Part shown: positions 44,743 to 53,690 of the stretch, in pieces
Layout: the number at the start of each line of letters is the position of its first letter
Numbering within the stretch: the first letter of the stretch is position 1
Assembly: GCF_002802965.1 (NCBI RefSeq)
Contig: NZ_NXGA01000001.1
Coordinates: forward strand, 1 to 64,000
Direction of reading: 5' to 3'
Source: Sporolactobacillus pectinivorans
GTDB lineage: Bacteria > Bacillota > Bacilli > Bacillales > Sporolactobacillaceae
Length of the DNA stretch: 64,000 nucleotides
Position numbers and translations under genes: made by a program
The notes under the pieces: generated by a model
Databases searched by the model: none
Told to the model about the DNA's origin: nothing
Seen by the model: only the letters and a program-made list of their open reading frames with translations

Positions 44743-45375
44743 TTGAAAATCGCAATTATTGGGGCCGCAGGAAAAGCGGGTTCCCGCATACTGAAAGAAG
44801 CCAGCGATCGTGGTCATCAGGTCACCGCGATTGTCCGCCATCCGGAAAAGGTCGACAAGAACATCCCCTATCTTCAGAAGGACATTCTTGAATTAACCCG
44901 AAGTGATCTTGAACCTTTTGATGTCGTCGTCAATGCCTTCTCCGCGCCGGCCGGCAGAGGAAATATCCATATAGAAGCCGGCAGGGTTCTGATCAGGGCG
45001 CTTTCCGGCACGGATACACGCCTGATTGTGGTCGGCGGTGCCGGCAGTCTTTATGTCGATGAAGCAGAAACAGTCAGGTTAATTGATACGCCGGAATTTC
45101 CGAAACAGTTTTTTGAGGCAGCTTCCAAGCAGACCAAAAATCTGGAAGAACTTCAGCAATCCGAAAATTTGAACTGGACATTTCTGAGCCCTTCAGCGAT
45201 GTTCGCTCTTGGAAAACGCACAGGCCACTATAAAACAGGTCACAATCGCCTGCTCGTTAATTCTGACGGAAAAAGTTACGTCAGCTATGAAGATTATGCT
45301 GCAGCTCTGGTTGATGAAATGGAACACCCTGAACATTTGAATGAGCGCTTTACCGTCGTCTCCGAGTCTGAATGA
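44743..45375 (+). CDS. ywnB: NAD(P)-binding oxidoreductase, YwnB-like
   Basis: 210 aa, atypical short-chain dehydrogenase/NmrA-like fold. Nucleotide-binding GAAGKAG at 7-13, then IVVGGAGSLYV. Starts with TTG behind GGAGGTGAG. Pairs with the YwnA-like regulator as in B. subtilis. The substrate is unknown; relatives reduce flavins or quinones. Confidence 0.9.
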   Translation: MKIAIIGAAGKAGSRILKEASDRGHQVTAIVRHPEKVDKNIPYLQKDILELTRSDLEPFDVVVNAFSAPAGRGNIHIEAGRVLIRALSGTDTRLIVVGGAGSLYVDEAETVRLIDTPEFPKQFFEAASKQTKNLEELQQSENLNWTFLSPSAMFALGKRTGHYKTGHNRLLVNSDGKSYVSYEDYAAALVDEMEHPEHLNERFTVVSESE

Positions 45376-45429
45376 TCCAGCCGGGGACGCTTTAAAAATA
45401 AAAAAGACAATTAAAGGGAGTGGATTTAC

Positions 45430-45960
45430 ATGGCAAATTGGACGATTGACACAGCGCACACGGAAACGGCATTCTCGGTAAAACATATGGGCCTTTCAAA
45501 TGTCAGAGGAAATTTCCAGACAACAAAGGGAACAGTAACGACAGATGACAGTGGCAAAATCACAGCAATTGATGCCATTATAGAAATTGGAAGCATTACA
45601 ACACGAAACGCAGACCGCGACAATCATCTGAAAAGTGCAGACTTCTTTGATGCGGAAGAATTCCCGGAAATTCACTTCGTGTCAACATCGATCACGAACA
45701 AAGATGCCGAAGAATACACGATCAAAGGCGATCTGACAATCAAGGGCGTCACTAAATCTATCTCTTTTGATGCCGAAATCGGTGAACCGATCAACGATCC
45801 ATACGGTCTGAAGCGAAGCGGAGCCAGCCTCTCGTTCTCTATCGACCGCCGTGACTATGGACTGACCTGGAGCCAGGCACTGGCAAACGGCAACCTTGTT
45901 GTCGGTAACAAAATTAAAATTAACGTCGATGCCGAAATCACCCAGAATCCCGCAGCGTAA
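45430..45960 (+). CDS. YceI family protein
   Basis: 176 aa, lipocalin-like YceI domain (WTIDTAHTETAFSVKHMGLSNVRGNF; DYGLTWSQALANGNLVVG). No signal peptide, so probably cytosolic, as in B. subtilis YceI-type proteins. Family members bind isoprenoid-like molecules; the role here is unknown. It has its own AAGGGAG site and follows ywnB by 54 nt without a terminator, so it may belong to the same redox-responsive transcript. Confidence 0.92.
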   Translation: MANWTIDTAHTETAFSVKHMGLSNVRGNFQTTKGTVTTDDSGKITAIDAIIEIGSITTRNADRDNHLKSADFFDAEEFPEIHFVSTSITNKDAEEYTIKGDLTIKGVTKSISFDAEIGEPINDPYGLKRSGASLSFSIDRRDYGLTWSQALANGNLVVGNKIKINVDAEITQNPAA

Positions 45961-46047
45961 CGATCTGCGAAACAGTAAATCCAGGTATGCAATATGGAGT
46001 GCCTGAAAAGCTGGTGCTTTTTCAAATAAAATATAAACACCTGTATC

Positions 46048-46097
46048 AAAAAAGGCGACTCAAAAATTCAGAAAATGAATTTGGGCCGCTTTTTTTA
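46048..46097 (+). terminator. terminator after the YceI gene
   Basis: Imperfect long stem GGCGACTCAAAAATTC/GAATTTGGGCCGCT followed by TTTTTTTA. Confidence 0.7.
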
Positions 46098-46521
46098 TAC
46101 AGATTGATTTTATCTTCAATTAGTTGAATCCGCAGTACGGACTGATTCTTTGTGACTACCATGCAGGCTTGTTCTTCCTCACTAGTTCCCTTTGTCATTG
46201 TTCTCTCTCTCTCGTACCATTACTCACCTTTAAGTCTTGAAACCCTTGCGGTTCTATGGCTCCCGGATTTTCTAAAATATTTAAATATCTTTTAAAAGAT
46301 TATAAGACGCGCGGCCTTCTTACCTGAAGAAAAACTTTCAAAAGAACAAAAAACGTTGCCAGATTCGGAAAAGCCATTCACTTGATATTGATGGACCCAT
46401 TTCAGGACGGTATCGTGTCCGGATATATGGATATTTATGGTGTAGCGAAGTGCTGCCTGCCCCGGCTAGGTATTCACTAATAATTTTTATCTTAAAATAT
46501 CATTAGAATACTTTGTCATAT
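46098..46521. other. intergenic region, AT-rich, possible gene debris
   Basis: About 420 nt between convergent units. Short plus-strand readings around 46310-46480 look partly protein-like but are broken by stops. No start signals, RNA or repeats recognised. Confidence 0.3.
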
Positions 46522-46564
46522 GAAAACCCCCCTGAAGTTGGTTTATTGTCCAACTTCAGGGGGT
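46522..46564 (-). terminator. terminator of the unrecognised 191-aa gene
   Basis: Perfect 13-bp stem CCCCCTGAAGTTGG/CCAACTTCAGGGGG with an 8-nt loop, then TTTTC on the minus strand. Confidence 0.85.
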
Positions 46565-46595
46565 CACTTCACCTATTGTTCTCTTTATTTAATTT

Positions 46596-47171
46596 TTACA
46601 GTGTAAGGTTTTGTAATTGTTTGGTGATGTTTTGCCCTACGTTATAGTCTGATTGGCTAATATCTCCGTTCTTTAAAAGAACATCTAAGCTATTAGACAT
46701 GTAAGAACCAAATTCTTTATACGTGTCTAGAGAATTTAAATCTGAATTAGTATTTCCAATGAAATTCTGGAAATTGAATAGTAGTTGACCACCGATATTG
46801 GCTCCCTGGTTTTCCTCTGCATCTAAAATATTACTGATCGCGTTACGAATTTTTCCAGGCGCAGATACGGGAGGGAAGGTGACTAATCCTTGTTTGACGT
46901 CATCAAACGATTGTATGGAGAAGTTTACGCCAGACCTTTTGAGATTCTGATATAGTTTCAAGTCTGCTGAACGTTCGTCAGGGTCCGTTTCTTTATTTAT
47001 TTCAACGATATTCGGATCAATAGTACTTGTATCAGAGTCACTTGCTCCATCAAGCGCAGATTGAAACGACGAAGAATCGGTTTTATTGTTATTGGTCATA
47101 GATGTTCCTGATGTCTTTAATGAACTGTTAACATAAGAGTTGGTTCCTAATTCAGTATTCAAATAAACCAT
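46596..47171 (-). CDS. unrecognised protein, Ser/Thr/Asn-rich N-terminus
   Basis: 191 aa. I do not recognise it. Residues 1-60 are rich in Ser, Thr, Asn and Asp without a signal peptide or membrane segment. The rest is predicted helical, with the segment SFDDVKQGLVTFPPVSAPGKIRNAISNILDAEE and several Asn/Gln. It has a good ribosome site (GGGAGG) for the ATG at 47171 and a strong terminator, so it is probably expressed. Base use is clearly more AT-rich than its neighbours, which hints at acquisition. No partner gene is evident. Confidence 0.7.
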   Translation of the reverse strand: MVYLNTELGTNSYVNSSLKTSGTSMTNNNKTDSSSFQSALDGASDSDTSTIDPNIVEINKETDPDERSADLKLYQNLKRSGVNFSIQSFDDVKQGLVTFPPVSAPGKIRNAISNILDAEENQGANIGGQLLFNFQNFIGNTNSDLNSLDTYKEFGSYMSNSLDVLLKNGDISQSDYNVGQNITKQLQNLTL

Positions 47172-47499
47172 TATCAAAACCTCCCAATTGGATATAATCA
47201 TCCATAATATCGTCTAATTTAAAAATATTTTCAAATTCCACCATCCTTGCCTTGCTTTCAATTACAAAATCATGTAATTTTTCAAACCGATATGCCACTC
47301 GGCCATGACATCGAACGTCCCATTTGCCACTTCGTCATCACCAGTAATATTGATCAGGTCACCATTTTTTGAATCGTCCAGTGCCATTTTTTCGGATCCT
47401 GTGGGCCTGTCAGCTCCTTATCCTCCCTCGCTCCGCTCAGTCCGGTACCGTTGAAACGCCCTCGTAACAAATAAATATATTATATAATCATTTCAAGAG
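47172..47499 (-). other. possible gene remnants upstream of the unrecognised gene
   Basis: On the minus strand a frame is open from 47334 to the TGA at 47152-47154 (about 60 codons) and reads protein-like near its end (KARMVEFENIFKLDDIM), overlapping the start of the 191-aa gene. Another frame holds a 41-codon reading from about 47386. Neither has a good start. They may be two pieces of one frameshifted gene. Confidence 0.3.
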
Positions 47500-47641
47500 A
47501 TGATTATATATTCACAATATAGAATAATATGGGTTTTTTTCTCTCTGGTTGCCACTCTCAATTTTTTTGGCAGTAATTGCAGCAACTGTTTGGGTTATAG
47601 TTCGATTATTCAAAAGAAAGTTAAAAAAAACGAAGTGGTAA
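47500..47641 (+). pseudogene. possible small hydrophobic peptide gene with a frame break
   Basis: A frame ending at the TAA at 47639-47641 reads from the TTG at 47549 as 30 residues: a hydrophobic helix (LAVIAATVWVIVRLF) followed by KRKLKKTKW. The ATG at 47500 opens in a different frame and would join it after a one-base change in a run of seven Ts (47534-47540). The stop codon lies in the loop of the following terminator, as in real small genes. It could be a broken or TTG-started membrane peptide of type I toxin style; no good ribosome site is seen. Confidence 0.35.
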
Positions 47642-47657
47642 TTTCACTTCGTTTTTA
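47622..47657. terminator. hairpin terminator after the small peptide frame
   Basis: Perfect stem AAAAACGAAGTG/CACTTCGTTTTT around GTAATTT, with T-runs on both strands. The 200 nt to the next gene (47658-47856) hold nothing I recognise. Confidence 0.8.
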
Positions 47658-47856
47658 CCTAATATCTGATTTTAATTTTTCAATAATAGTTAAAAAAAGC
47701 GTTAGTTGCGTAGCTATTATCACCCACATAAAGTGCTAAAGTTTCGGTGGTCTAGTAAATTCCACTATGCATCTAAGATTAAGGTCGAGTGAAGCTTGCG
47801 CTTTTCCAGAAGCACTTTCGGTACTTTTAATTATACCAAAGTGAGTAAATAGGGCA

Positions 47857-48252
47857 TTAATTTTTCTTCTTCAGTTTTTGGGATGCGGCCTCACATCGAT
47901 TTACCCACTGTTCGACAAACTGATCATGCGGCAGAATCCGATCCTTCAAATCACTGATGAACATGATCATCTCTTCTCTGCACCACTTGAGACAAGTTTG
48001 ATAGACTTCTATGTCCAGATCGTCTTCGTCCCAGTACACGGGAATCATTGAAATTTTGCTACAATCATACAAATAGGCCCGTGTGTGTCCGTCGGTCAGA
48101 AATACTTCCCCACCAATCTTTTTGACTGGTAATGGCATATTATTTCTTATATTCAAAGGATCAAACTGTCCTTGAAGCCGGTCTATTTTTGATTGATCCA
48201 GATATAGTTGACTGGGGCGGATCTGGTACAGGTCCAGAAAAAATTTTTGCAC
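47857..48252 (-). CDS. ParB/Srx-like N-terminal domain protein
   Basis: 131 aa. The central part MPLPVKKIGGEVFLTDGHTRAYL is the ParB/sulfiredoxin-like nucleotide-binding core, with DGHTR as its box; a helical C-terminal region follows. It lacks the helix-turn-helix of chromosome-partition ParB. Stand-alone proteins of this kind are of unknown function. GTG start with GGAAGG upstream; 28 nt after the exporter stop, so probably cotranscribed. Confidence 0.75.
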   Translation of the reverse strand: MQKFFLDLYQIRPSQLYLDQSKIDRLQGQFDPLNIRNNMPLPVKKIGGEVFLTDGHTRAYLYDCSKISMIPVYWDEDDLDIEVYQTCLKWCREEMIMFISDLKDRILPHDQFVEQWVNRCEAASQKLKKKN

Positions 48253-48280
48253 AATGGGTCCTTCCTTTTTTACCTGATTT

Positions 48281-49510
48281 TCAGGCTTTTCTCCCGATAA
48301 ATATAAGATAAACCAAAAGTGCCCCGATGTCGCAGAAAAGTATTAAAAGCGCCATTGGAAAATAGGTCCCGCTACCGCCGAGGCCGACAAGCGGAGATAA
48401 TAGTGCACCAACTAAGTTCATCCCTAATCCAAGTATTGCCGATGCACTTCCGGCCGCTCTCCCCTGCGTCTGCATCGCAAGCGAAAAGGCTGTGGTGTTG
48501 ACAAGTCCAACCATAGAGACGACGAAGAACAGCGGAAGCATGACGGCAATCAGCCGTGGCGGATTGAGCAGCAATCCTGAGAAAAGCGCAATACTGCCCG
48601 CCGCCGCGATCAGCGTGCCGGTGCGCAGCACTTTCTTCGCACCTGCCCTGCCTGAAAGAATTCCTGCCAGCTGCGACATAGCGACAATCCCTAGGCCGTT
48701 TGTCGCAAAAAACAGGCTGAATCCAATCGGCGAAACGCCGAACATGTCCTGCAGCACAAAAGACGATGCGGAAATATAACAGAACATCGCGCCCATAACC
48801 AGCCCAAGAACTGCCGCATAACCCATAAACCTCCGATCACGGCATATGTTGCCCATGGCGGAAAGCGTCCCGCTCAGTCCACCGGTAATCCTCCTTTCCA
48901 TGGGCAAAGTCTCAGGCAGTCCGAAAAAAGCGCCAAGAAACAGGATTATACCGATCACACCAAGAACGACAAAAACACCATGCCAGGATGTAAATTTAAG
49001 AATCAGTCCGCCCATTATCGGTGCGAGTATCGGAAAAATTCCGTTGATCGCCATCAGCATCGAGAAGAATTTCGTAAGTTCCGTCCCTGAGTACAGATCA
49101 CGTGCCACAGCTCTGGAAATCACCAGTCCCGCAGCGCCGGCCAGTCCCTGCAAAAAGCGGAGAATGACCAGCAGAATGATTGAAGAGACCATCGAGCAGA
49201 GAAATGAAGTACCGGTAAACACAATCAGGCCGGCGAGCAGCGGTCCTTTCCGCCCGTGATTGTCACTGTAAGGCCCGATAATAATCTGACCGATGGCGAG
49301 CCCGATCAGGCAAGCTGTAATGCTTAGCTGACCAAAAGACGTAGTCGTATGTAAGTTAAGCGTCAGGGAGGGCAGTGATGGCAGATACATATCCATCGAC
49401 AAGGGTCCGAATGCCCCCAGTGCGCCCAAGATAATGACAAGCCAGGTTTGTCTTCGACGACCCGGCTCTGTGACTACTTCATTTCTAGAATCAGATAAAC
49501 TCGCTTTCAC
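48281..49510 (-). CDS. Bcr/CflA family MFS drug exporter
   Basis: 409 aa with twelve membrane segments. Motifs DMYLPSLPSL in the first segment and GPYSDNHGRKGPLL (MFS motif A) place it in the Bcr/CflA group. Exports drugs or small metabolites. Start placed at the GTG at 49510, 9 nt after AGAAGGG; a TTG two codons earlier is the alternative. Confidence 0.92.
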   Translation of the reverse strand: MKASLSDSRNEVVTEPGRRRQTWLVIILGALGAFGPLSMDMYLPSLPSLTLNLHTTTSFGQLSITACLIGLAIGQIIIGPYSDNHGRKGPLLAGLIVFTGTSFLCSMVSSIILLVILRFLQGLAGAAGLVISRAVARDLYSGTELTKFFSMLMAINGIFPILAPIMGGLILKFTSWHGVFVVLGVIGIILFLGAFFGLPETLPMERRITGGLSGTLSAMGNICRDRRFMGYAAVLGLVMGAMFCYISASSFVLQDMFGVSPIGFSLFFATNGLGIVAMSQLAGILSGRAGAKKVLRTGTLIAAAGSIALFSGLLLNPPRLIAVMLPLFFVVSMVGLVNTTAFSLAMQTQGRAAGSASAILGLGMNLVGALLSPLVGLGGSGTYFPMALLILFCDIGALLVYLIFIGRKA

Positions 49511-49578
49511 GTGCAACAGCCCTTCTCTCTATTATTGAGTTTTTAAAACGATCACCTATACAAAAGTGTCTAACATTC

Positions 49579-49692
49579 ATGTTATCACAGAATAAAAAGG
49601 AAGAAATCATTGAATTGTTTGAAAAGATTAATGAAGATGAGAAAGAATCCGCATATAATTATCTGCAGTGTCTGGACAAGTTTAAATACTGA
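49579..49692 (+). CDS. short ORF, possible stump of a regulator
   Basis: 37 codons. The reading KKEEIIELFEKINEDEKESAYNYL is a charged amphipathic helix like the C-terminal tails of XRE-type regulators. No ribosome site precedes the ATG. Probably a remnant; possibly a small protein. Confidence 0.3.
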   Translation: MLSQNKKEEIIELFEKINEDEKESAYNYLQCLDKFKY

Positions 49693-50006
49693 ACATGCAA
49701 AAGTTACAGCTGACTGACAAATAAAAGTTTAATAAAAATGTGGGGTCCATCCGTTTGTTCGTAAATCGTATGGACCGTTAATTTTTAATGAAATTAAAAA
49801 GACACGGCTGCTCATGTTCCAACTTGAGTGTAGTGTTTTTGGTTCGGTTCTTTCTTGTTTTGGTCCAGTTTTCTGATTTCGATTCGAATCCACCGCATTT
49901 CGGTTCCGTTTTCTGACTTTGGTTCGAGTCTGCTGTATTTCGAGCGTGTGAAGCATTCTATAGCTCAGTTATCCACAAGTCGATATTTTTATAATTTTCA
50001 AGAGAC
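49693..50006. other. intergenic region with hairpin and tandem repeat
   Basis: Holds a hairpin with arms GGTCCAT/ATGGACC (about 49745-49778) flanked by T-rich sequence on both sides, and the 40-bp tandem repeat listed separately. A 75-codon Arg/Asn-rich frame on the minus strand (49729-49956) is made largely of that repeat and is not called. Confidence 0.4.
49862..49941. repeat. 40-bp imperfect tandem repeat, two copies
   Basis: Copy 1 at 49862-49901 and copy 2 at 49902-49941 share the frame GG-TTCCGTTTTCTGA-TTC-ATTC with about 10 differences. An additional partial match (GGTTCGGTT) precedes copy 1. Confidence 0.7.
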
Positions 50007-50040
50007 AAAAAAACACCGAATACTCAATTCCGGTATTCGG
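50007..50040 (-). terminator. terminator of the arginine operon
   Basis: Stem CCGAATACC/GGTATTCGG-type hairpin (50017-50040) followed on the minus strand by TGTTTTTTTG, 50 nt after the argH stop. Confidence 0.85.
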
Positions 50041-50089
50041 CAACCTGTATAAAAATATAGGGGGTCAACATTTTTAATAGAATTGTCTT

Positions 50090-51469
50090 TCAGTTACGGC
50101 CGATTTTTTCTTCAGCCAGCATGATCTGTTTCTCAATCTGATGAGGCGCAGTGCCGCCTTCGCTTTCACGGGCGCGCATCACATTTTCCGGCTTCAGATC
50201 TTCAAAAATATCCTCTTCAAATAAGAGGCTGAACTGTTTGTATTCGCTCAGCTCCAGATCAAGCAGATACTTTTTATGTTCAATGGCATAAAGCACCATT
50301 TTTCCTGTAATCGCGTGGGCTTCCCGGAAGGGCATCCCTTTTCTTGCCAGATAATCGGCGATATCGGTTGCATTGGAGTAGTCCTTCTCAACCGCGTGAC
50401 GCATCCGGTCTTTATTAACCGTCATTGTCTCCAGAATCGGAGCCAGCAGCTGCAAGGCGCCCGTTATCGTTTTGACTGTATCGAAAATGCCTTCCTTGTC
50501 TTCCTGCATATCCTTATTGTAAGCAAGCGGCAGTCCCTTCAAAACTGTAAGCAGGCCGACCAGATGGCCGAATACGCGTCCTGTTTTTCCGCGCAGCAGT
50601 TCGGAAACATCTGGATTCTTTTTCTGTGGCATGATACTGGATCCCGTGCAGAAAGCGTCATCCAATTCAATGAACTTGAATTCCTGACTGCTCCAGAGCA
50701 CCATTTCTTCCGACAGCCGCGAAAGATGCACCATAATCAGCGAGCAGGCAGATAACGCTTCAACCACAAAATCCCGGTCACTGACTGCGTCCATGCTGTT
50801 CGGATAAATGTCGTCAAAATCAAGCAGTTCGGCCACGCGCCGGCGGTTGATCGGAAAAGTCGTTCCCGCCAGTGCCCCGGCGCCAAGAGGCAGTATATTG
50901 ATCCGTTTCACGCTGTCTTTCAGTCGGCCTTTATCCCGTTCGAACATCCAGAAGTAAGCCAGCATGTGATGGGCGAATGAAATCGGCTGCGCGCGCTGCA
51001 GATGAGTGTAGCCCGGCAAAATGGTATTTACATTGGCTTTCGCTTTCTCCAGTAAAGCGGATTGGACATTTTCCAACAGCTCAATAAGCAGTTCTGTTTT
51101 ACCGCGCATATAGAGGTGCATGTCGGTCGCAACCTGATCATTGCGGCTGCGGCCGGTATGGAGTTTGCCGCCGACCGGACCGATTTCATCAATCAGCATG
51201 CGCTCGATATTCATGTGGATGTCTTCCTGATCGACAGAAAACTCCGCTTGGCCTTTTTCAACTTTGTCGAGGATTTTTTGCAGGCCATCCTGGATGGTTT
51301 GCGATTCTTCCGGCGTAACAATGCCGCATTCACCCAGCATCGTCACATGGGCGAGACTGCCCTCAATATCTTCTTTCGCCAGTTCCCGGTCATAGGAAAT
51401 CGACGCGGTATATTCGTCAACCAGCTTATTTGTTGACTTCGTAAACCGGCCGCCCCATAGCTTCGCCAT
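50090..51469 (-). CDS. argH: argininosuccinate lyase
   Basis: 459 aa. Begins [20 protein letters not shown], the conserved family start; signature [12 protein letters not shown] near residue 280 holds the catalytic Ser. [13 protein letters not shown] binds substrate. Splits argininosuccinate into arginine and fumarate. Its start lies 44 nt inside argG, with GGAGG also inside argG. Last gene of the operon. Confidence 0.97.
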   Translation of the reverse strand: MAKLWGGRFTKSTNKLVDEYTASISYDRELAKEDIEGSLAHVTMLGECGIVTPEESQTIQDGLQKILDKVEKGQAEFSVDQEDIHMNIERMLIDEIGPVGGKLHTGRSRNDQVATDMHLYMRGKTELLIELLENVQSALLEKAKANVNTILPGYTHLQRAQPISFAHHMLAYFWMFERDKGRLKDSVKRINILPLGAGALAGTTFPINRRRVAELLDFDDIYPNSMDAVSDRDFVVEALSACSLIMVHLSRLSEEMVLWSSQEFKFIELDDAFCTGSSIMPQKKNPDVSELLRGKTGRVFGHLVGLLTVLKGLPLAYNKDMQEDKEGIFDTVKTITGALQLLAPILETMTVNKDRMRHAVEKDYSNATDIADYLARKGMPFREAHAITGKMVLYAIEHKKYLLDLELSEYKQFSLLFEEDIFEDLKPENVMRARESEGGTAPHQIEKQIMLAEEKIGRN

Positions 51470-52685
51470 GTTCTGCCTCCGTTTCAGCGTCATCTTTGTG
51501 CACTTCCGCGTTGACCTTTGTCGGCAGTCCCCACAGTTTGATGAACCCTACAGCAGCATTGTGGTCGAACGCGTCACCCTTGGTGTAGGTCGCCAGTTTT
51601 TCATTATAAAGGCTCTTATCCGAAGCGCGGCCGACGACGATGTGGTTCCCCTTGAACAGTTTGACCTTTACTTTTCCGGAAACTACTTCCTGTGTTTGGT
51701 TAACAAACGCTGAAAGTGCTTCTCTGATTGGTGAGTACCAAAGGCCGTCATAGATAACCTGCGACAATTCTTTATCAATCAGCGGCTTGAACTTAGATAC
51801 TTCCTTAGTCAGTGTGATCGTTTCAAGCGCCTGATGCGCATTGATCAGAATCAGGGCTGCCGGGTTTTCATAAACTTCACGCGATTTAATGCCGACCAGA
51901 CGGTTTTCTACATGGTCGATCCGTCCGACGCCGTGCAGTCCGCCGATTTCATTTAATTTTTTAATCATCTCTACAAACGGCAGTTTTTCACCGTTCAGAG
52001 AAATCGGAACGCCTTTTTCAAAAACAATTTCGATGTATTCCGGTGCATCCGGTGTTTTTTCAATCGGATTGGTCCACTCAAAAGCCGCTTCAGGTGCTTC
52101 GTTCCATGGGTTTTCCAGAACCCCGGCTTCGCAGGCACGGCCCCAAATGTTGGCATCGATGGAGAAAGGATTGTCGAGATCGACCGGGATCGGAATCCCG
52201 TTCTTTGCAGCGTATTTGATTTCCTCATCACGCGTCATGCCCCATTCCCGTACCGGAGCGACGACTTTCAGAGAAGGATCAAGCGCTTGAATCGATACTT
52301 CAAAACGGACCTGGTCGTTGCCTTTGCCCGTGCACCCGTGGGCAACAGCCACAGCGCCCTCTTTATGTGCTACGTCAACTAAAAGTTTTGCGATCAGTGG
52401 ACGGGACAGACCCGATGAGATCGGGTACACGCCCTCATACAGGACGTTGGCTTTAAGAGCCGGAGCAAGGTAGCCTTCAGCGAGCAGATCTTCAGCGTCA
52501 ACGACGTATGATTTGATGGCGCCGACATCCAGTGCCTTTTGCTTGACCATCGACAGATCTTTGCCCTCACCAACATTAATGCTCAACGCGATTACATCGT
52601 AGCCGTACTTCTCCTGAAGCCATTTAATACAAACAGAAGTATCAAGACCACCGGAATAAGCCAACACAATTTTTTCTTTTGCCAT
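51426..52685 (-). CDS. argG: argininosuccinate synthase
   Basis: 419 aa. ATP-binding [15 protein letters not shown] at the N-terminus, [11 protein letters not shown] and [13 protein letters not shown] further in. Joins citrulline and aspartate. It is longer than B. subtilis ArgG (403 aa): the C-terminal tail ending GRPVYEVNK is encoded by the same DNA as the first 14 codons of argH, which suggests loss of an earlier stop. AAAGGAGG precedes the start. Confidence 0.97.
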   Translation of the reverse strand: MAKEKIVLAYSGGLDTSVCIKWLQEKYGYDVIALSINVGEGKDLSMVKQKALDVGAIKSYVVDAEDLLAEGYLAPALKANVLYEGVYPISSGLSRPLIAKLLVDVAHKEGAVAVAHGCTGKGNDQVRFEVSIQALDPSLKVVAPVREWGMTRDEEIKYAAKNGIPIPVDLDNPFSIDANIWGRACEAGVLENPWNEAPEAAFEWTNPIEKTPDAPEYIEIVFEKGVPISLNGEKLPFVEMIKKLNEIGGLHGVGRIDHVENRLVGIKSREVYENPAALILINAHQALETITLTKEVSKFKPLIDKELSQVIYDGLWYSPIREALSAFVNQTQEVVSGKVKVKLFKGNHIVVGRASDKSLYNEKLATYTKGDAFDHNAAVGFIKLWGLPTKVNAEVHKDDAETEAEHGEAMGRPVYEVNK

Positions 52686-52718
52686 AATTGAAATCCTCCT
52701 TTTTTTAGTGCTTATATT

Positions 52719-53690
52719 TTAATTGCTTTCCATCAGACATTTTAGAATAGCTTTGTGTGCATGAAGTCGGTTTTCTGCTTCATCAAACACCACAGAATGG
52801 GGCCCGTCAATAACGCTTGGAGCGACCTCCTCTCCGCGATGCGCAGGCAGGCAGTGCATGAAAAGGTAGTCCGGTTTTGCCAGAGAGGCCAGAGCACCGT
52901 CAACCTGATAGCCCTGAAAATCATGCAGCCGTTTCTCCTTTTCCGCTTCGTCACCCATGCTCAGCCATGTATCTGTAATCACAATGTCACACCCTTCCGC
53001 CGCTTCCTGCGGAGAGTTTGTGAATCCTACATGACATCCGTTTTTCTCGGCCCTTGTTTCTGCTTCATGCAGGATAGCCGGATCAGGCTCATATCCCTCC
53101 GGACTGGCGACGGTCAAATTCATGCCGACTGCCGCTGCACCCTCAAGAAGTGAATGTGCCATATTGTTGTAGCCATCGCCGATAAAGCAGGCCTTCAAGC
53201 CGTCCAGGTGTCCCTCGTGTTCGTAAATCGTCAGCAGGTCGGCGATAACCTGTGTCGGATGATGCATGTCCGTCAGTCCATTAATGACCGGGACATCGGC
53301 GTATTCAGCCAGTTCTTCCACTTTCTCGTGGGCAAATGTGCGGATCATGATACCATCAACGAATCTTGACAGAACTCTCGCCGTATCGGCAATTGTTTCT
53401 CCACGCCCAAGCTGCATGTCGCGGCTGCTTAGAAAAAGTGCCGACCCACCCAGCTGATACATACCGACCTCGAACGCCACTCTTGTCCGGGTTGATGATT
53501 TTTCAAAAATCATTGCCAGTGTTTTCCCGCCCAAATAGGGATGGGGAATATGTTTCTTGGTTAATGCTTTCATATCAAGCGCTTGTTTGAGTAATAAATG
53601 TAATTCATCCGTCGTAAAATCGGCGATAGTCAAAAAATCTTTGCCCTTTAAGGCAAACGCAGTCTCTCTGTCCGTTGCCACACCAGTCAC
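52719..53690 (-). CDS. argF: ornithine carbamoyltransferase
   Basis: 323 aa. Carbamoyl-phosphate motif SSTRTR, HPTQVIADLLTIYEH, ornithine-side DTWLSMGDE and active-site HCLPAHRGEE. Makes citrulline. Starts with GTG at 53690, overlapping the carB stop by 4 nt (GTGA); a second GTG at 53681 is possible. Biosynthetic type by operon context. Confidence 0.97.
   Translation of the reverse strand: MTGVATDRETAFALKGKDFLTIADFTTDELHLLLKQALDMKALTKKHIPHPYLGGKTLAMIFEKSSTRTRVAFEVGMYQLGGSALFLSSRDMQLGRGETIADTARVLSRFVDGIMIRTFAHEKVEELAEYADVPVINGLTDMHHPTQVIADLLTIYEHEGHLDGLKACFIGDGYNNMAHSLLEGAAAVGMNLTVASPEGYEPDPAILHEAETRAEKNGCHVGFTNSPQEAAEGCDIVITDTWLSMGDEAEKEKRLHDFQGYQVDGALASLAKPDYLFMHCLPAHRGEEVAPSVIDGPHSVVFDEAENRLHAHKAILKCLMESN

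Noticed and set aside
49729..49956. 75-codon Arg/Asn-rich minus-strand frame
   Set aside because: Composed mostly of the 40-bp tandem repeat read in one frame; no ribosome site.
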